DNA of 64,000 bases, taken from positions 72,551,345 through 72,615,344 of the forward strand of contig NC_087065.1 in assembly GCF_963678635.1 (NCBI RefSeq). Reading direction: 5' to 3'. This stretch comes from Symsagittifera roscoffensis. Its lineage: Eukaryota; Xenacoelomorpha; Acoela; Convolutidae. Numbering within the stretch: position 1 is the first letter of the stretch; the number at the start of each line of letters is the position of its first letter. The notes beneath the pieces are model-generated. The model was not told where the DNA came from, ran no database searches, and worked only from the letters and a program-made list of their open reading frames with translations. The translations under genes were made by a program, and so were the position numbers. Positions 1 through 12,274 of this stretch are shown in pieces.

Positions 1-3000
1 GTAACAAGTACCAACGAAAACAATGAATACACAGTCCAAACCTTGTTCTACGTAAGCTGGCTAATCTTAGCTTAACAAGTGCCAAAGAAAACATTGAGTA
101 CACAATGCAAGCAATCATAATCGAAAGCTGCCTATAGATTGGCAAACAAGTGCCAACGAAAAAAAATGAATTCACGAAGAAAATTAGTTTTCTTTGGAAG
201 CTGGGTGTCCTTTACCTAACATCAGCCAAAACAAATTTCAGTCAAAATGGAAACTTTTCTCATCGAAATCTCGCTAATCATAGCAAAAGGAGTGGCAAGG
301 AAATCATTGAATACATAATGCAAACAGTTTTTATCAAAAGCTGGCTATACATCGGCTAACAAGTGCCAACGAAAACATTGCATCCACAAAAAAAATGCAT
401 CGGAATTCGTTTACACATAGCCTAACATTAACCAACAAAAAACTTGAGTGCAAAATTGAAACACTTCTCATCGCAAGTTGGCTAATCATAGCATAACGAG
501 TGGCAAGGAAATCATTGAATACACAATACAAACAGTTTTCATCGAAAGCTGTCTATACATCGGCTAACAAATGCCAACAAAAACATTGCATCCACAAAAA
601 AACTCATCGAAAATTGTGTACACATAGCATAACATGAGCCAACAAAAACTTTGAGTGCAAAATGGAAACACATCTCATCCAAAGCTGGCTAAACCCTATC
701 TAACAAGTACCAACGAAAAAAATGAATGAATATTGCCAATAACTTTCACCGAAAGCAAGCTATACTTAGCGTAACAAGTACCAACGAAAAAAATGAATAC
801 ACAGTCCAAACCTTGTTCTACGAAAGCTGGCTAATCTTAGCTTAACAAGGGCCAACGAAAACATTGAGTACACAATGCAAGCAATCATAATCGAAATCTG
901 TCTATAGATTGGCGAACAAGTGCCAACAAAAAAAATGAATCCACGAAGAAAATTAATTTTTTTTGGAAGCTGGGTGTCCTTTACCTAACATGAGCCAAAA
1001 CAAATATCAAACAAAATGGAAACACTTCTCATCAAAAGCTGGCTAATCATAGCATAACGAGTGGCAAGGAAATCATTGAATACACAATGCAAACAGTTTT
1101 CATCGAAAGCTGTCTATACATCGGCTAACAAGTGCCAACAAAAACATTGCATCCACAAAAAAAACTCATCGGAATTTGTGTACACATAGCCAAACATGAG
1201 CCAACAAAAAAAATTGAGTGCAAAATGGAAACACTTCTCATCGAAAGCTGGCTAATCACAGCATAACGAGTGCCAAGGAAAACATTGAATACACAATGCA
1301 AACAATTTTCTTTGAAAGCTGTATATACATTGGCTAACAAGTGCCAACGGAAAAAATGTATATCCACAAAAAAAATTAGTTTTCATTGGAAGCTTGGTAT
1401 ACAATGCCTAACAAGAGCCAACGAAAAATTTGAGTACAAAATGGAAACACTTCTCATCGAAAGCTGGCTTATCATAGCATAACGAGTGCCAAGGAAAACA
1501 TTGAATACACAATGCAAACAATTTTCTTCGAAAGCTATCTATACATTGGCTAACAATTGGCAACGGAAAAATTATAAATCCACAAAAAAAATTTTCATTG
1601 GAAGCTTGGTATACCTTGCCTAACAAGAGCCAACGAAAAAATTGAATACAAAATGGAAACACTTTTCATCGAAAGCTGTCTATACATCGGCTAACATGTA
1701 CCAAGGAAAAAAAATGAATCCACAAAAAATAATTTTTTCCATCGGAAGCTGGGTATACATAGCCTAACTTGAGTCAACAAAAAAATTAAATGCACAATGG
1801 GAACACATCTCATCCAAAGCTGGCTATACCCCACATAACAAGTACCAACGAAAAAAATGAATGAATTTTGCCAATAATTTTCACCGAAAGCAAGCTATAC
1901 TTAGCGTAACAAGTACCAACGAAAACAATGAATACACAGTCCAAACCTTGTTCTACGTAAGCTGGCTAATCTTAGCTTAACAAGTGCCAAAGAAAACATT
2001 GAGTACACAATGCAAGCAATCATAATCGAAAGCTGTCTATAGATTGGCAAACAAGTGCCAACGAAAAAAAAATGAATTCACGAAGAAAATTAGTTTTCTT
2101 TGGAAGCTGGGTGTCCTTTACCTAACATCAGCCAAAACAAATTTCAGTCAAAATGGAAACTTTTCTCATCGAAATCTCGCTAATCATAGCAAAAGGAGTG
2201 GCAAGGAAATCATTGAATACATAATGCAAACAGTTTTTATCAAAAGCTGGCTATACATCGGCTAACAAGTGCCAACGAAAACATTGCATCCACAAAAAAA
2301 ATGCATCGGAATTCGTTTACACATAGCCTAACATTAACCAACAAAAAACTTGAGTGCAAAATTGAAACACTTCTCATCGCAAGTTGGCTAATCATAGCAT
2401 AACGAGTGGCAAGGAAATCATTGAATACACAATACAAACAGTTTTCATCGAAAGCTGTCTATACATCGGCTAACAAATGCCAACAAAAACATTGCATCCA
2501 CAAAAAAACTCATCGAAAATTGTGTACACATAGCATAACATGAGCCAACAAAAACTTTGAGTGCAAAATGGAAACACATCTCATCCAAAGCTGGCTAAAC
2601 CCTATCTAACAAGTACCAACGAAAAAAATGAATGAATATTGCCAATAACTTTCACCGAAAGCAAGCTATACTTAGCGTAACAAGTACCAACGAAAAAAAT
2701 GAATACACAGTCCAAACCTTGTTCTACGAAAGCTGGCTAATCTTAGCTTAATAAGGGCCAACGAAAACATTGAGTACACAATGCAAGCAATCATAATCGA
2801 AATCTGTCTATAGATTGGCGAACAAGTGCCAACAAAAAAAATGAATCCACGAAGAAAATTAATTTTCTTTGGAAGCTGGGTGTCCTTTACCTAACATGAG
2901 CCAAAACAAATATCAAACAAAATGGAAACACTTCTCATCAAAAGCTGGCTAATCATAGCATAACGAGTGGCAAGGAAATCATTGAAAACACAATGCAAAC

Positions 3001-4288
3001 AGTTTTCATCGAAAGCTGTCTATACATCGGCTAACAAGTGCCAACAAAAACATTGCATCCACAAAAAAAACTCATCGGAATTTGTGTACACATAGCCAAA
3101 CATGAGCCAACAAAAAAAATTGAGTGCAAAATGGAAACACTTCTCATCGAAAGCTGGCTAATCACAGCATAACGAGTGCCAAGGAAAACATTGAATACAC
3201 AATGCAAACAATTTTCTTTGAAAGCTGTATATACATTGGCTAACAAGTGCCAACGGAAAAAATGTATATCCACAAAAAAAATTAGTTTTCATTGGAAGCT
3301 TGGTATACAATGCCTAACAAGAGCCAACGAAAAGTTTGAATACAAAATGGAAACACTTTTCATCGAAAGCAGGCAATACATAGCCTAACAAAGGTGACCG
3401 AAAACTTTGCATCCAAAAAAAAATTCATCGGAGTGTGTGTACACATAGCCTAACATGAGCCAACAAAAAATTTGAGTACAAAATGGAAATTTTTCTCATC
3501 GAAAGCTGGCTAATCATAGCATAACGAGTGCCAAGGAAAACATTGAATACACAATGCAAACAATTTTCTTCGAAAGCTATCTATACATTGGCTAACAATT
3601 GGCAACGGAAAAATTATAAATCCACAAAAAAAAAATTTTCATTGGAAGCTTGGTATACCTTGCCTAACAAGAGCCAACGAAAAAATTGAATACAAAATGG
3701 AAACACTTTTCATCGGAAGCTGGCTATACATAGTCTAACAAGTGCCTCCGAAAACATTGCATCCACAAAAAAAAGTTTCATAGGAATTTGGGTACACATA
3801 GCCTAACATGAGCCAACGAAAAAATTGAATACACAATGGAACCACTTCTCATCCAAAGCTGGCTATATATTGCATAACAAGTACCAACGAAAAAAATGAG
3901 GACACAGTTCAAACAATTTTCATCGAAAGCAGGCTATACTTAGCATAACAAGTATCAACGGTAAAATTGACGACATAGTCCAAACACTGTTGTTTTAAAG
4001 CTGGATATCCATAGCATAGCAAGTGCCAAGCAAAACATTGAATACACAATGCAAACATTTTTCATCGAAAGCTGTCTAAACAAAGGCCAACAAGTGCCAA
4101 TGAAAAAATTGAATGAGAATACAGATAATTTTCATCGAAAGCTGGCTATACATAGGCTAAAAATTTATGAAAGAAATGAATACACATAGAAACATTTTTC
4201 ATTTGAAAATTGTTTTACATAGCCTAACCTGTGCCAACGAAAAAAATGCTATCAGTTTTCAACGAAAGCTTGCTAAACATAGCCTAGA
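1..4288. repeat. Satellite array, 66-71 bp monomers, ~1.9 kb higher-order repeat
   Basis: Monomers of 66-71 bp repeat the phrases GCTGGCTATACATAGCC, AACAAGTGCCAACGAAAA and TTTTCATCGAAAGCTG. Positions 1-~1440 recur almost unchanged at ~1906-3346, giving a higher-order unit of about 1,906 bp. The next block (1484-1668) recurs at 3523-3713 with a shift of ~2,040 bp, so the second unit gained about two monomers near 3347-3486. Homopolymer A runs vary between copies. Short reading frames here recur with the same period on both strands and are by-products of the repeat. The array fades out near 4288. Confidence 0.95.
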
Positions 4289-5197
4289 GGGCGAGAAGCT
4301 TTGCGGGACAAAAGAAGGTCTTAGACGTTCAGGCATTTTGCCATCTATAACGAAATTTATCAGCTTTGTCAGCGAAATCAGAATATAAAGTCCTTCCTTG
4401 TCATTTGACTTACTTATAAGATCTTTAAAAATTCTAGGAAAAGTTTTAACTGCACCCGCACTTGATTTGTTATGAAAAAATCTTATCGCTTTGTAGTGGT
4501 TAAATTCGTTTACAAAAATTTATCTTATGTTTATGAATTTGAGTTGGAGATTGCTTAACCAAATGCTTTTTGATGCTTATCAGTTGTAGGAGGAGCAATT
4601 TTGCCATACGGAGCCGCAAGCCCTATACTTCTCTTAATTTTTCTTTCATCGAGTTTTTTCCCTTAAAAATTTTTTTCTCTACTCACGATCACTCAGAGGC
4701 AGGCTTGAAAATTGTAGATGGCGTTTAGGAATTTAAACAGTATTTTTTCTTTTTTTATCGAAAACTCATGCTTATGGTAAGTTTGTGTCCACTTCTTTTC
4801 ATTTGCTCCGAAAAAAAAACAAGAGAAACTTTTATAAAATTAGCCATTTTGTAATATCATCAGCACTGTAGAAGATTTTTTCATTCATTTTCTCCAACCA
4901 ACTTTCAGACAAGGAATTACGCGAGTTTTATGGAACTGTCTTGAGTACTTGGAATTTTGAGTTGGCTGTTTTGACATAAATTTCTGGCACTAAATCATTG
5001 ACTATCGTTGCTTTTTAACAGATTTTAGAGAAGCGCATAAAGCACATTGAAACCATTATATTTTCGAAGAGTGACTGAGAGAACAATTTACAAACTGACA
5101 TGATACCAACTAAATCAGCAACCTCATCCAATCCAATTTATCAGTGTTGAAAGGTTTAAGCAACCTTTGCTTGTACAATATTTGCTCTTATCTTCAG
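4289..5197. other. AT-rich spacer, no gene seen
   Basis: Between the satellite and the first retroelement fragment I see only AT-rich sequence with short frames broken by stops in all six frames. No RNA gene, repeat array or recognisable protein similarity is visible. Confidence 0.6.
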
Positions 5198-7005
5198 CTT
5201 GACACATTGTAAGAGTGAAAATGGATTTTGACAGGAATTTGAGGGACTGAAGAATCCATGACAAGCACTTAGTGGGGTTTGTATAGATCAACAAATAAAA
5301 GCCAAAAAAAAGTTCAAAAACGAAGTATAAAAATCGAAAACAAGGAACAACCTAACGTGAGCTCAGCTTGTAGAGCGGTGCATCACCAGACTTTTCAAGC
5401 TACTTCCAGTTTCCTCCTTCCCGCCAGAAAGCCACTTGACCAAAAAGTAGTACTCCGGGACCTTAAAAACATTCTGAAAAAGGGTCAAAAAAACGGTCTT
5501 AGCTTGAACAATGAAAAGTGCGAACTTTATGTTTTAGAACTAACCACGAGTACACAGTACAATTCAATTTTAGCAACGTTTCAAAAAACATGACCCAGTA
5601 ATAAACAAAGAGAGATCTTATTAAAACAGAGTCTCTAATCGGCGAAGTTTGCCATAAAAAATTGCTCGATGGAGAAATTAAAAAGCTTGAAAAAATCTCG
5701 GATGTCATTGAGAAATTAGATGCACATTATGGTTTTTACTCCCTGAAAATCTAAATAAGCATGTCAAAACTGCATCTTGACACAGTGTAAGTTATAAAAA
5801 CGATTACGACTGGACATTGGAGGACCGAAAAATCCATGACAAGCGGATAGTGGGAGTTTTATAGATCATAAAAAAAAGCCAGTTTCTCAGTACGAGCCCC
5901 GATTTTTTGCCAGATGATTTCCTGGTTTTGCTGAGATAAATTTCAAGACCATCGTTTGGCAAGGTCACTAATGTGACATTGAACGATAGCTACTTTCTAC
6001 AAGCACTTCCCAGGCAGTCAAATGTGGCTTGGGTGTTTTTTCCGCTTGTCTACTACTTATAACCTCTTTCCCAATTTCTGCGAAATGTCATTGGTTTGCA
6101 AAATGAGGATCGAACTTATACTGAAGCGCTTAAACGTTAATTTTTGAAAAAGCGCCAAAAAATAAATTTCAAAAAAGAGCAATTTTTGGACAGCGACTCT
6201 GCAGACTTGATTTTGAACCAATGGACGTTAAAAAAAGAAGCGTTCCAAGAAGGATTTCGCTCCGAATAATTGAATGTCATAACCTGCAAAAACCGTAAGT
6301 TAAAACTATCAGGACAACCATTTAGAGTCGTGATTGGACTTCTAGTAGGCTCTAGAACTTACGAACGGCATAAGAGAGGAAAAGACGCCACCGAAGATTG
6401 TTGAAGTTGGCCTTTTTGCGCAAAAAAGAACGGTGTTTCTCTAAGCATCCAAATGAGAATCCCTAACAGAGCAGAGTTTATCTTTTTCTGACATTCCTTC
6501 TGTCTTAGAGCCAGGGCACCTCTACAGGACGGATCGGAAGCGATCAGATGTTTTGACGCTTGTTCCATAGTCTGCTGGTAAGCAGCCCTTGTGGGATGTA
6601 ACGGTAGTAGACTCCCTAGCCCCCAGTAGGATTAATTTGAGTAGGTTTGATATCCTTATACGGCTGCCGCTGAAGCCGAAGAGCTAGAAAATGACAGGTT
6701 TTAAGACTTATAGATGATGGATATTTTTTTCAACCACCAGCTATTTGATAATTAGGGCGGGGCCGGCCCCAGCACCAAAATTTTTGTGAGCAGTTTCTGT
6801 AACAACCTAAGCAGATGTATGAGAAAGCTCAGGGTAATCAGGTTTTTAAAACAGAGCAAATCCCGGGCGCAAAAGATTTTGAACGCCGTGTGCGTACTCG
6901 GCACAATAAATGACAAAAGAAACTTCGACGAAATTTCATTTTTGTTATACATAATAATTTCACAAAATCGTTTAACACAGGTTGTATCCAAAATTTGTTG
7001 AAGAA
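5198..7005 (+). pseudogene. Non-LTR retrotransposon reverse transcriptase remnant, 3' portion
   Basis: This is a decayed copy of a non-LTR reverse transcriptase of a family common in invertebrates. Residues encoded at 5440-5590 include the RT phrase GLSLNNEKCELY. Positions 5611-5750 give EKISDVIEKLDAHYGFYSL, typical of the region after the RT palm. 5950-6050 and 6310-6360 continue toward the C-terminus (FRVVIGLLVGS). 6530-6600 encodes RSDVLTLVP, and 6880-6950 encodes VCVLGTINDKRNFDE, matching the family's C-terminal domain. Stops and frameshifts occur throughout, so it is not functional. Diverged ~95-bp direct repeats (about 5198-5295 and 5776-5876, sharing AATCCATGACAAGC) flank the RT palm part. 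Family assignment rests on remembered motif patterns, not a search. Confidence 0.7.
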
Positions 7006-7049
7006 TACTTATAGCTCTCAATTTTAGCACAGTTTTGACGAATAGTATG

Positions 7050-8625
7050 CCAAAAAAAAACAAAAATAGAACTTCGTAAACCAGGATCTCAAGTCGGCGA
7101 ACTTTGTCTTAATGATTTTTGACAATACAATTGAGGTACTTGAAAAAATTTCTGATTTCATTGACAACAAAAAATCCGTTACAGTTTTAAGTTCCTGAAA
7201 AATGAATTTTTTGTGCACTACGACAAATACTGAAAGACTCTTTTAGGCAAGGTCGCAAATGGGAAAGTGAATGATGAGTAGTTTTTGCAAGCAGTTCTAC
7301 CGGCAGCCAAATGTGGCTTGGATGTTTCTGCTAATCGTCTACTAGCTTGACCTGCTTTGCTAGCCTCAGTAGTAGGAGCAAAAAATGCCTTAAGCAACAG
7401 TTTTTTTAGTTTGGAGCATGTGGATGGAACCAATAATGATGCACTCAAACGGTGGTTTGAACTTGGAAAAAAAATGCTTCCGGAAAGTGAAATCTACCAA
7501 ATTTGGACAGAAATAATTTTAACAAAAATTCTCGACGTGTTCCAAGATAAATTTGACTCCCAATCCTGTCATCCCGTGTAAACGTCATCCCGTGTAAAAA
7601 TTGTAACATTCGGCCGGAATTACATATCGACGGAAAAAGAAGCTAGGTTATGAAATGACTGGCTTAGCATCTAAACACAGCTTCATATGCTTCTAACTGC
7701 CTCTACCAAAGCCAGTTCTACGTGTCGTTCTTTAACATCGAGTAGACAAAATCAAATTATTGCTGTTTTCGGGCTATCAGCCAGATCACGCAGATTAGTT
7801 AACTGCATGCAAAATAGTGAGCTCATGGCTGGGTCTCAGTATCCCGAGACCACGAGGTTACTCCTAAAAACAGGGCTACTACTTATTTTTTATATTACTT
7901 TTGTTTTTGTTCAGTAGATAAAAATCATCATATCCATCGGAGATGGATCAACCCTTTCCCTCAACTCCTAGCTTCTCATTATCTGAAAACGAATTTTGAC
8001 GTTATTCTTTTCAATTCAGGACATATCCGGAAGCTAAAAATTGTTAAAATACAGTTTCAGTTTTCTTTCCGAGATCCTTACGAATTCTGGAATCCGGACG
8101 AAGAGCGGTCTTGTCGTCCTACTGGAAGGGTGGTAAAATCCTACCGATACCTTTCCGAATTTTGGGGATTTGTTCGGTAATGATTGTACAGCTACAATCA
8201 TTACAATTCGGACAGACTCTAATGTAACCTCAATATGATTCAATCTTTTTCTTCACTGTCGAGAGTCAATAATGCTGTTATCTTGCGAAAATCTGTTTGT
8301 TCTGATTTTCGCGGTTTTCAGTGTTCGTGAATTTTCAAGGTCGTGACGTATCTTAATTTTTGTCACTTCAAATTGACCCTTTCTAACTCGTCAAATTGCA
8401 CGATCAGCACTGTTGTTTCATCGAAACTGCCAATTTTTCTACCTGAATGCTTCAATAAAATTTCGATGTTGCCATGCATTTTGACGCCATTCTGGTCGAT
8501 TGTCACAAATCTAAGATTGAAACTGAGGAACCAACAACTCAGAATCGCAATCAGACTCCGATTAGGCTCTGAAGTTTGCGAATGTGTGCCAGTTGGTCAT
8601 GTCTGGAAGTTTGACATTGAGAGAC
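7050..8625 (+). pseudogene. Second non-LTR RT remnant, split by a terminal-repeat insertion
   Basis: This is a second decayed copy of the same non-LTR family. 7090-7170 encodes VLEKISDFID, 7240-7320 resembles the stretch before the GGLG-like motif, and 7357-7581 is open for 74 residues (SVVGAKNALSNSFFS near its start). The protein similarity breaks off near 7590 and resumes near 8475-8620 with LRIAIRLRLGSEVCE, a conserved part of this family about 30-45 residues downstream. The ~860 bp between is the inserted T repeat. After 8617 the copy runs into repeat A and is cut by element E1 at 9039/9040. Confidence 0.65.
7602..8460 (-). mobile_element. Solo terminal repeat (T) inserted in a non-LTR remnant
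   Basis: It starts TGTAACATTCGG and is about 90% identical over its first ~400 bp to the reverse complement of 42537-42959, the repeat at the left end of element E2. The similarity continues more weakly past GGACAT at 8019-8024 (GAAGCTAAAA, CAGTTTCAG). It contains a short palindrome (ATCCATC/GATGGAT, 7932-7948) and a 12-bp perfect hairpin (8177-8188 with 8193-8204). No element body adjoins it, so it behaves like a solo LTR. Relative to E2's left repeat it lies on the minus strand. The right edge is estimated from where the interrupted protein resumes. A 15-bp direct repeat, GTCATCCCGTGTAAA, precedes it (7568-7582 and 7584-7598). Confidence 0.65.
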
Positions 8626-9039
8626 ACGAAAATACGTGATTTTGGAGTGAAGTTTTAATTTTCAAAATTTCGAATGGAGCCTGTCATGCTCAGTTTTCTC
8701 GTACCAACTGAAAACAAAAAGTGAAAAATCAGAACATCCGAATTTACAATTGCGGGAAAATACTCAACAAAAACAGCAGGAAATTGCTATTCGCAATTTT
8801 CAGATATAAAATAGGACACGAGTAGAGCTGTCTTATCTCGGAATAGGAAGAGAGATAATAAAAAGAAGAGAGAACAACTATTCGGAACAAACTAGAGTGA
8901 ACCTTCAATGGAAAGGTGGACAGCTTGAGTGTCCCAATAGTTCATACAAAAACTCCAATTCTAGAGCCAGAACTTACTTCTGTTACAAAAACTGACCAGT
9001 ATTAAACTTATCTAGTTATATTATCTAATTCTTGAGTTG
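8617..9039 (+). repeat. 423-bp direct repeat A, left copy
   Basis: It runs from TTGAGAGACACG to CTTGAGTTG. The same 423 bp, with about 96% identity and no length change, occurs in the same orientation at 60277-60699. Together the two copies bracket the ~51 kb block that holds both large elements. This copy has a stop that breaks the 92-residue frame open in the right copy. Its last 27 bases (9013-9039) were carried into tandem units 2 and 3 of E1, showing that the E1 duplication happened after insertion at this spot. Confidence 0.85.
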
Positions 9040-9482
9040 CTTACCAATTTAATTACTCCTTGTACTCGAGTGCATCAACATGTGAGTCCCTAATCTAATT
9101 TTCTCGGGTGTGTTTTATGATTGTTATGTTGAGGTAAGGCGAGTTTTAGGTTGATCCATCTGAAATGGATCAAAGTTTCACTGTCCAATAAAAAGTAACT
9201 TAACGGATTGTTCCGACCCTGTTTTTAACGGCGTTCATGTATTTTGGGTATTTTGAGATCTAAGTATGGGAACGTTCTTATTTTCTAGAGTGGGGGAGAT
9301 ATTTTGGTAGTAGCCTTTAAGCTGTAACGGGTTCTGGTCTCATGTCGCAAGCGAACCGAATTGGCTCCGACCGTTCTTGAGGTAGAAAAACACAAGGGAT
9401 AGTGTCCCTGACTCTTGAGCCAATGGTTATAGGGCCTATTTTTCTTAAGCCTCATATGTGACTGAAGTAGGCGACTGTTACA
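9040..9482 (+). repeat. Left terminal repeat of E1, truncated and diverged
   Basis: The segment shares ordered landmarks with E2's left repeat: GTTGATCCATC with a palindrome (9153-9171), an AATAAA (9187-9192) and the ending GTTACA followed by TAGTGTTTTTA. Overall similarity is only about half. The outer few hundred bases seen in the E2 repeat are absent, the junction with repeat A lying at 9039/9040. It is read as the 5' terminal repeat because the leader follows directly. Copies occur at the starts of tandem units 2 (16283-16725) and 3 (23526-23968). Confidence 0.55.
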
Positions 9483-10600
9483 TAGTGTTTTTACGACATC
9501 ATGACTACGGAGTCGAACCCACTTGACACAGCTCCTGGCTGCATGCCCATTCTAGAGTACCGGTGGTACGGTTCAGCGGGAACGTGTAAACCTTCCGGTT
9601 GTACCGTGATAGCTTCTTAAGAAAACTTGAGAAAACTTCCTGGTACGCTCTCCGAACGAGGCCTAGCTAACCGAGTAAAGGGGGGTAACTAGGGAAACAA
9701 AAACAAGAAAAAAGTATAGAAAAAGGAACAGAAACCAGAAAACGAAAAGACAGTGACTTTGATACCGGATCATTTGGATCAAACCTTTATATTAATTAAA
9801 TAGTATACCCATACTGTTTTATAAGACCGATCGTTTCGATCAATATAGCAATTTAAACCAGTGACTTCAATAAGGTGCCCGAGTGGGGGGCGTTGTTGAG
9901 GGTTTTCAGATAGATTGCAACCAAGCCGGACAACTAGGAGACTTGACTGGAAGAGGTGACCAGTCGAGTGGGAATGTGGTTCACAAAGATCGAACCGGAC
10001 CACTAGGAGACTTGACTGGAAAGGGTGACCAGCCGAGTGGGAAAGTGGTTCACAAGGATCGAACCGGACCACTAGGAGACTTGACTGGAAGAGGTGACCA
10101 GCCAAGTGGGAAAGTGGTGCTGCTGTCAAGTGCAGAACAGAGACAACCAGCACAGGATCACCACAGGAGGACGCACAGGGGTGTTCTCAAGTTGGGCTAC
10201 GGGTATCGTTAGAATCCACATTACATTATAGGAGATAAGTGTAAAATTGGATAAGCGGAGTCCCATTGTTTTGAGGAAGTTTTTGCACAAGCAGGCCTGG
10301 AAACAGGTCTACGGTTTTCTCTCGAGAGGTTTAGCACCCGGCGCTTAAGGGATTTTTCGGCTTAAGAGGGGGGCTAAAGAGGGGGGAGGTTAGAAGGGGG
10401 GCTGGTTAAGTTAGAGGTTAGCGGTTACAAATTGTAAAAAGGGGGGACACATTAGAGTAACTAATTGTTCGGCATCGTCGAGTTAGTTACATTAGATATT
10501 TGCACGCGTTGGTTATAGGAATGAACGAAACATTAAGTGGCGCACAATACCAGAAACTGCTGAAGGGTCGACAAAAAATGGAAACTGCAACACTGTAAAA
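9483..10600 (+). promoter_or_regulatory. E1 leader with 69-bp repeats and G-runs
   Basis: This is the untranslated leader between the left repeat and the first pol frame. Its first ~170 bp align with the start of the E2 leader (ACCTTCCGGTTGTACCGTGA here, GCCTTCCGGATTACCGTGA there). 9933-10122 holds 2.7 copies of a 69-bp repeat starting ACTAGGAGACTTGACTGG; being a multiple of three, it leaves a 109-residue frame open (9883-10212) of doubtful meaning. 10366-10447 carries four runs of six or more G. There is no gag. Identical leaders occur in units 2 (16726-17843) and 3 (23969-25086). Confidence 0.6.
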
Positions 10601-11101
10601 ATGGTTACAGGAAAGCCATTTGGCATAACAAAGATTGGGGCAAGAATAATGTCAATAATCACTGTGGGCGGCCACGAAGTAACGAGAAACTTAAACGAAC
10701 CAAGTGACCAGACAATAATGCACATTGATGTGTACGCAGATTACTTGAGTTGTATAAGCCCACAAACGACTTCTAGAGCGTTGAGAGCACTACTCACGAG
10801 AGGGGGTAGCAAGTCGGTACGTGTTGATAACAGGTACACAGAAGCTTATGGTCCACATGAAGTGATGCTAAATATAGATGGAATCAACATCTATACCAAA
10901 ACAATGATAACATGTGATGAAGACCTAATTGGGCGGGAAATCTACGTGGGAAGAGAAGAGTTGAAAGTGAGATCGATCGGACACTGCGCCATGCTTGAAG
11001 AAGATGCGATGCACATCGGGACAGAGGCAGATGTGACAGGACACCTGTTAGACATAAGTGGCAAAAAGACTCAGTTACGTGGGTTACTCGATACGGGATA
11101 A
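10601..11101 (+). pseudogene. E1 unit 1: region before and including protease active site, stopped
   Basis: The frame encodes 166 residues ending LLDTG just before a TAA (11099-11101). It is collinear with the segment of E2 that leads into its aspartic protease, where the active-site motif is DTGA. The stop replaces the residue after DTG, so the protease would be cut at its catalytic loop. The frame is open upstream of the ATG at 10601 to about 10505, and similarity to E2 starts only near 10570. The same stop is present in units 2 and 3. Confidence 0.8.
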
Positions 11102-11104
11102 GTC

Positions 11105-12259
11105 TTGAGTGTCATACCAATCGAAACTTGGGAACGAATGGGCTTCAACAAAGATGATTTGATAGATTCGAGAATACGGTTGTCAGCTGCAAACAAAGGG
11201 GCCCTGCGGGTGTTGGGCAGAACGCCGATAATGGCCCTCAATCTGGGGGAACGTAACCTGTGGATGAGCTTTCTTGTGGTAGAAAACCTAGATGAGTCTG
11301 ACCAATTTATTTTAGGCAGAGACTTCATCAGGAACTTTGATGTAGCGATTGATCTAAACAACGCAATGTTCAGGATACGGAACCCGGATAGGAGGTACGC
11401 AATCAAACCGGTAAATTTAATAATGGCAAATGAAACCAAAGCACCGGTATTCTTGAGTAGGAGGGTGAGGCTAAAGGCGAACGAGGCGGCGATTGTAAGC
11501 TTACGAATGAAAAATTACAATGAACTAAGTGACAACAAGCAGGTATGCGTAGTCCCAAACCCAAATAGTCAAAGTGCTGCTGTTTTAGGAAGATCCTTCT
11601 CGATTACGAAGAGCGGCCTCTGCGTGAGTGTCTTGCTGAATACCCTTGACATGCCAATCACGATACAGAGGGGGAGGAAACTGGGATATTCTTTACCTGT
11701 TAAAACTCGATATGAAATGACTGAAAACCATAAACAAAAAGAAGTTGTTGATTGTCCCAATCATAGGGACAAAATTTGTATCTTGAGACGATTGAATAAA
11801 ATAAAAGATTCATCAGGTCTTGTGAAGTCACTTAAGTCAGAGACGGACGATGGACTATCGAGCTGTTCGAATTTCCCGGAACGGCCGACATTAGACGAAA
11901 TACAGGGTGATAAACCGGTTCTACCGGATATTGAACACTTAAGAGGCAAGTTCACGGACGAACAGCTCGAAGCCATCAAGGACGTACTAGAACGGAACGA
12001 AGAAGTTTTTTCAAGACATAAGGCAGACATCGGGTGTTGCAATTTTGTTGAGCATGAAATAGAACTTGAGGAAAACGCAATCTCGCACAGGGAGGGGGCG
12101 AGGTGCATGACCCCACACAAATTGGATGCGTGTAGAAAGGAGATTGAAACTGTACTAGAGTATGACATGATAGAACCATCCAAATCACCGTGGGCGTGTG
12201 GAGTAGTGATGGCCAAAAAGAAAGGCGACCAGTTGAGGTTTTGTTGTGACTTTCGATAA
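11105..12259 (+). pseudogene. E1 unit 1: protease C-terminal half and start of RT, stopped
   Basis: The frame resumes directly after the protease stop. It contains the protease flap region and the ILGRDF-containing C-terminal half, then a connector, then the RT N-terminus (WACGVVMAKKKGDQLRFCCDFR). TAA at 12257-12259 replaces a Tyr codon (TAC in units 2 and 3), a stop private to this copy. No true ATG sits at the 5' edge. This part of E1 has about 36 residues (near 11690-11830) that E2 lacks. Confidence 0.8.
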
Positions 12260-12274
12260 CTGAACTCCGTCACG

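Noticed and set aside
1-4288. Satellite as CRISPR array
   Set aside because: Monomers are continuous and diverged, with no alternation of identical repeats and unique spacers.
9509-9520. GGGTTCGACTCC on the minus strand as a tRNA B box
   Set aside because: No cloverleaf can be formed around it and no A box is present; it lies in the retroelement leader.
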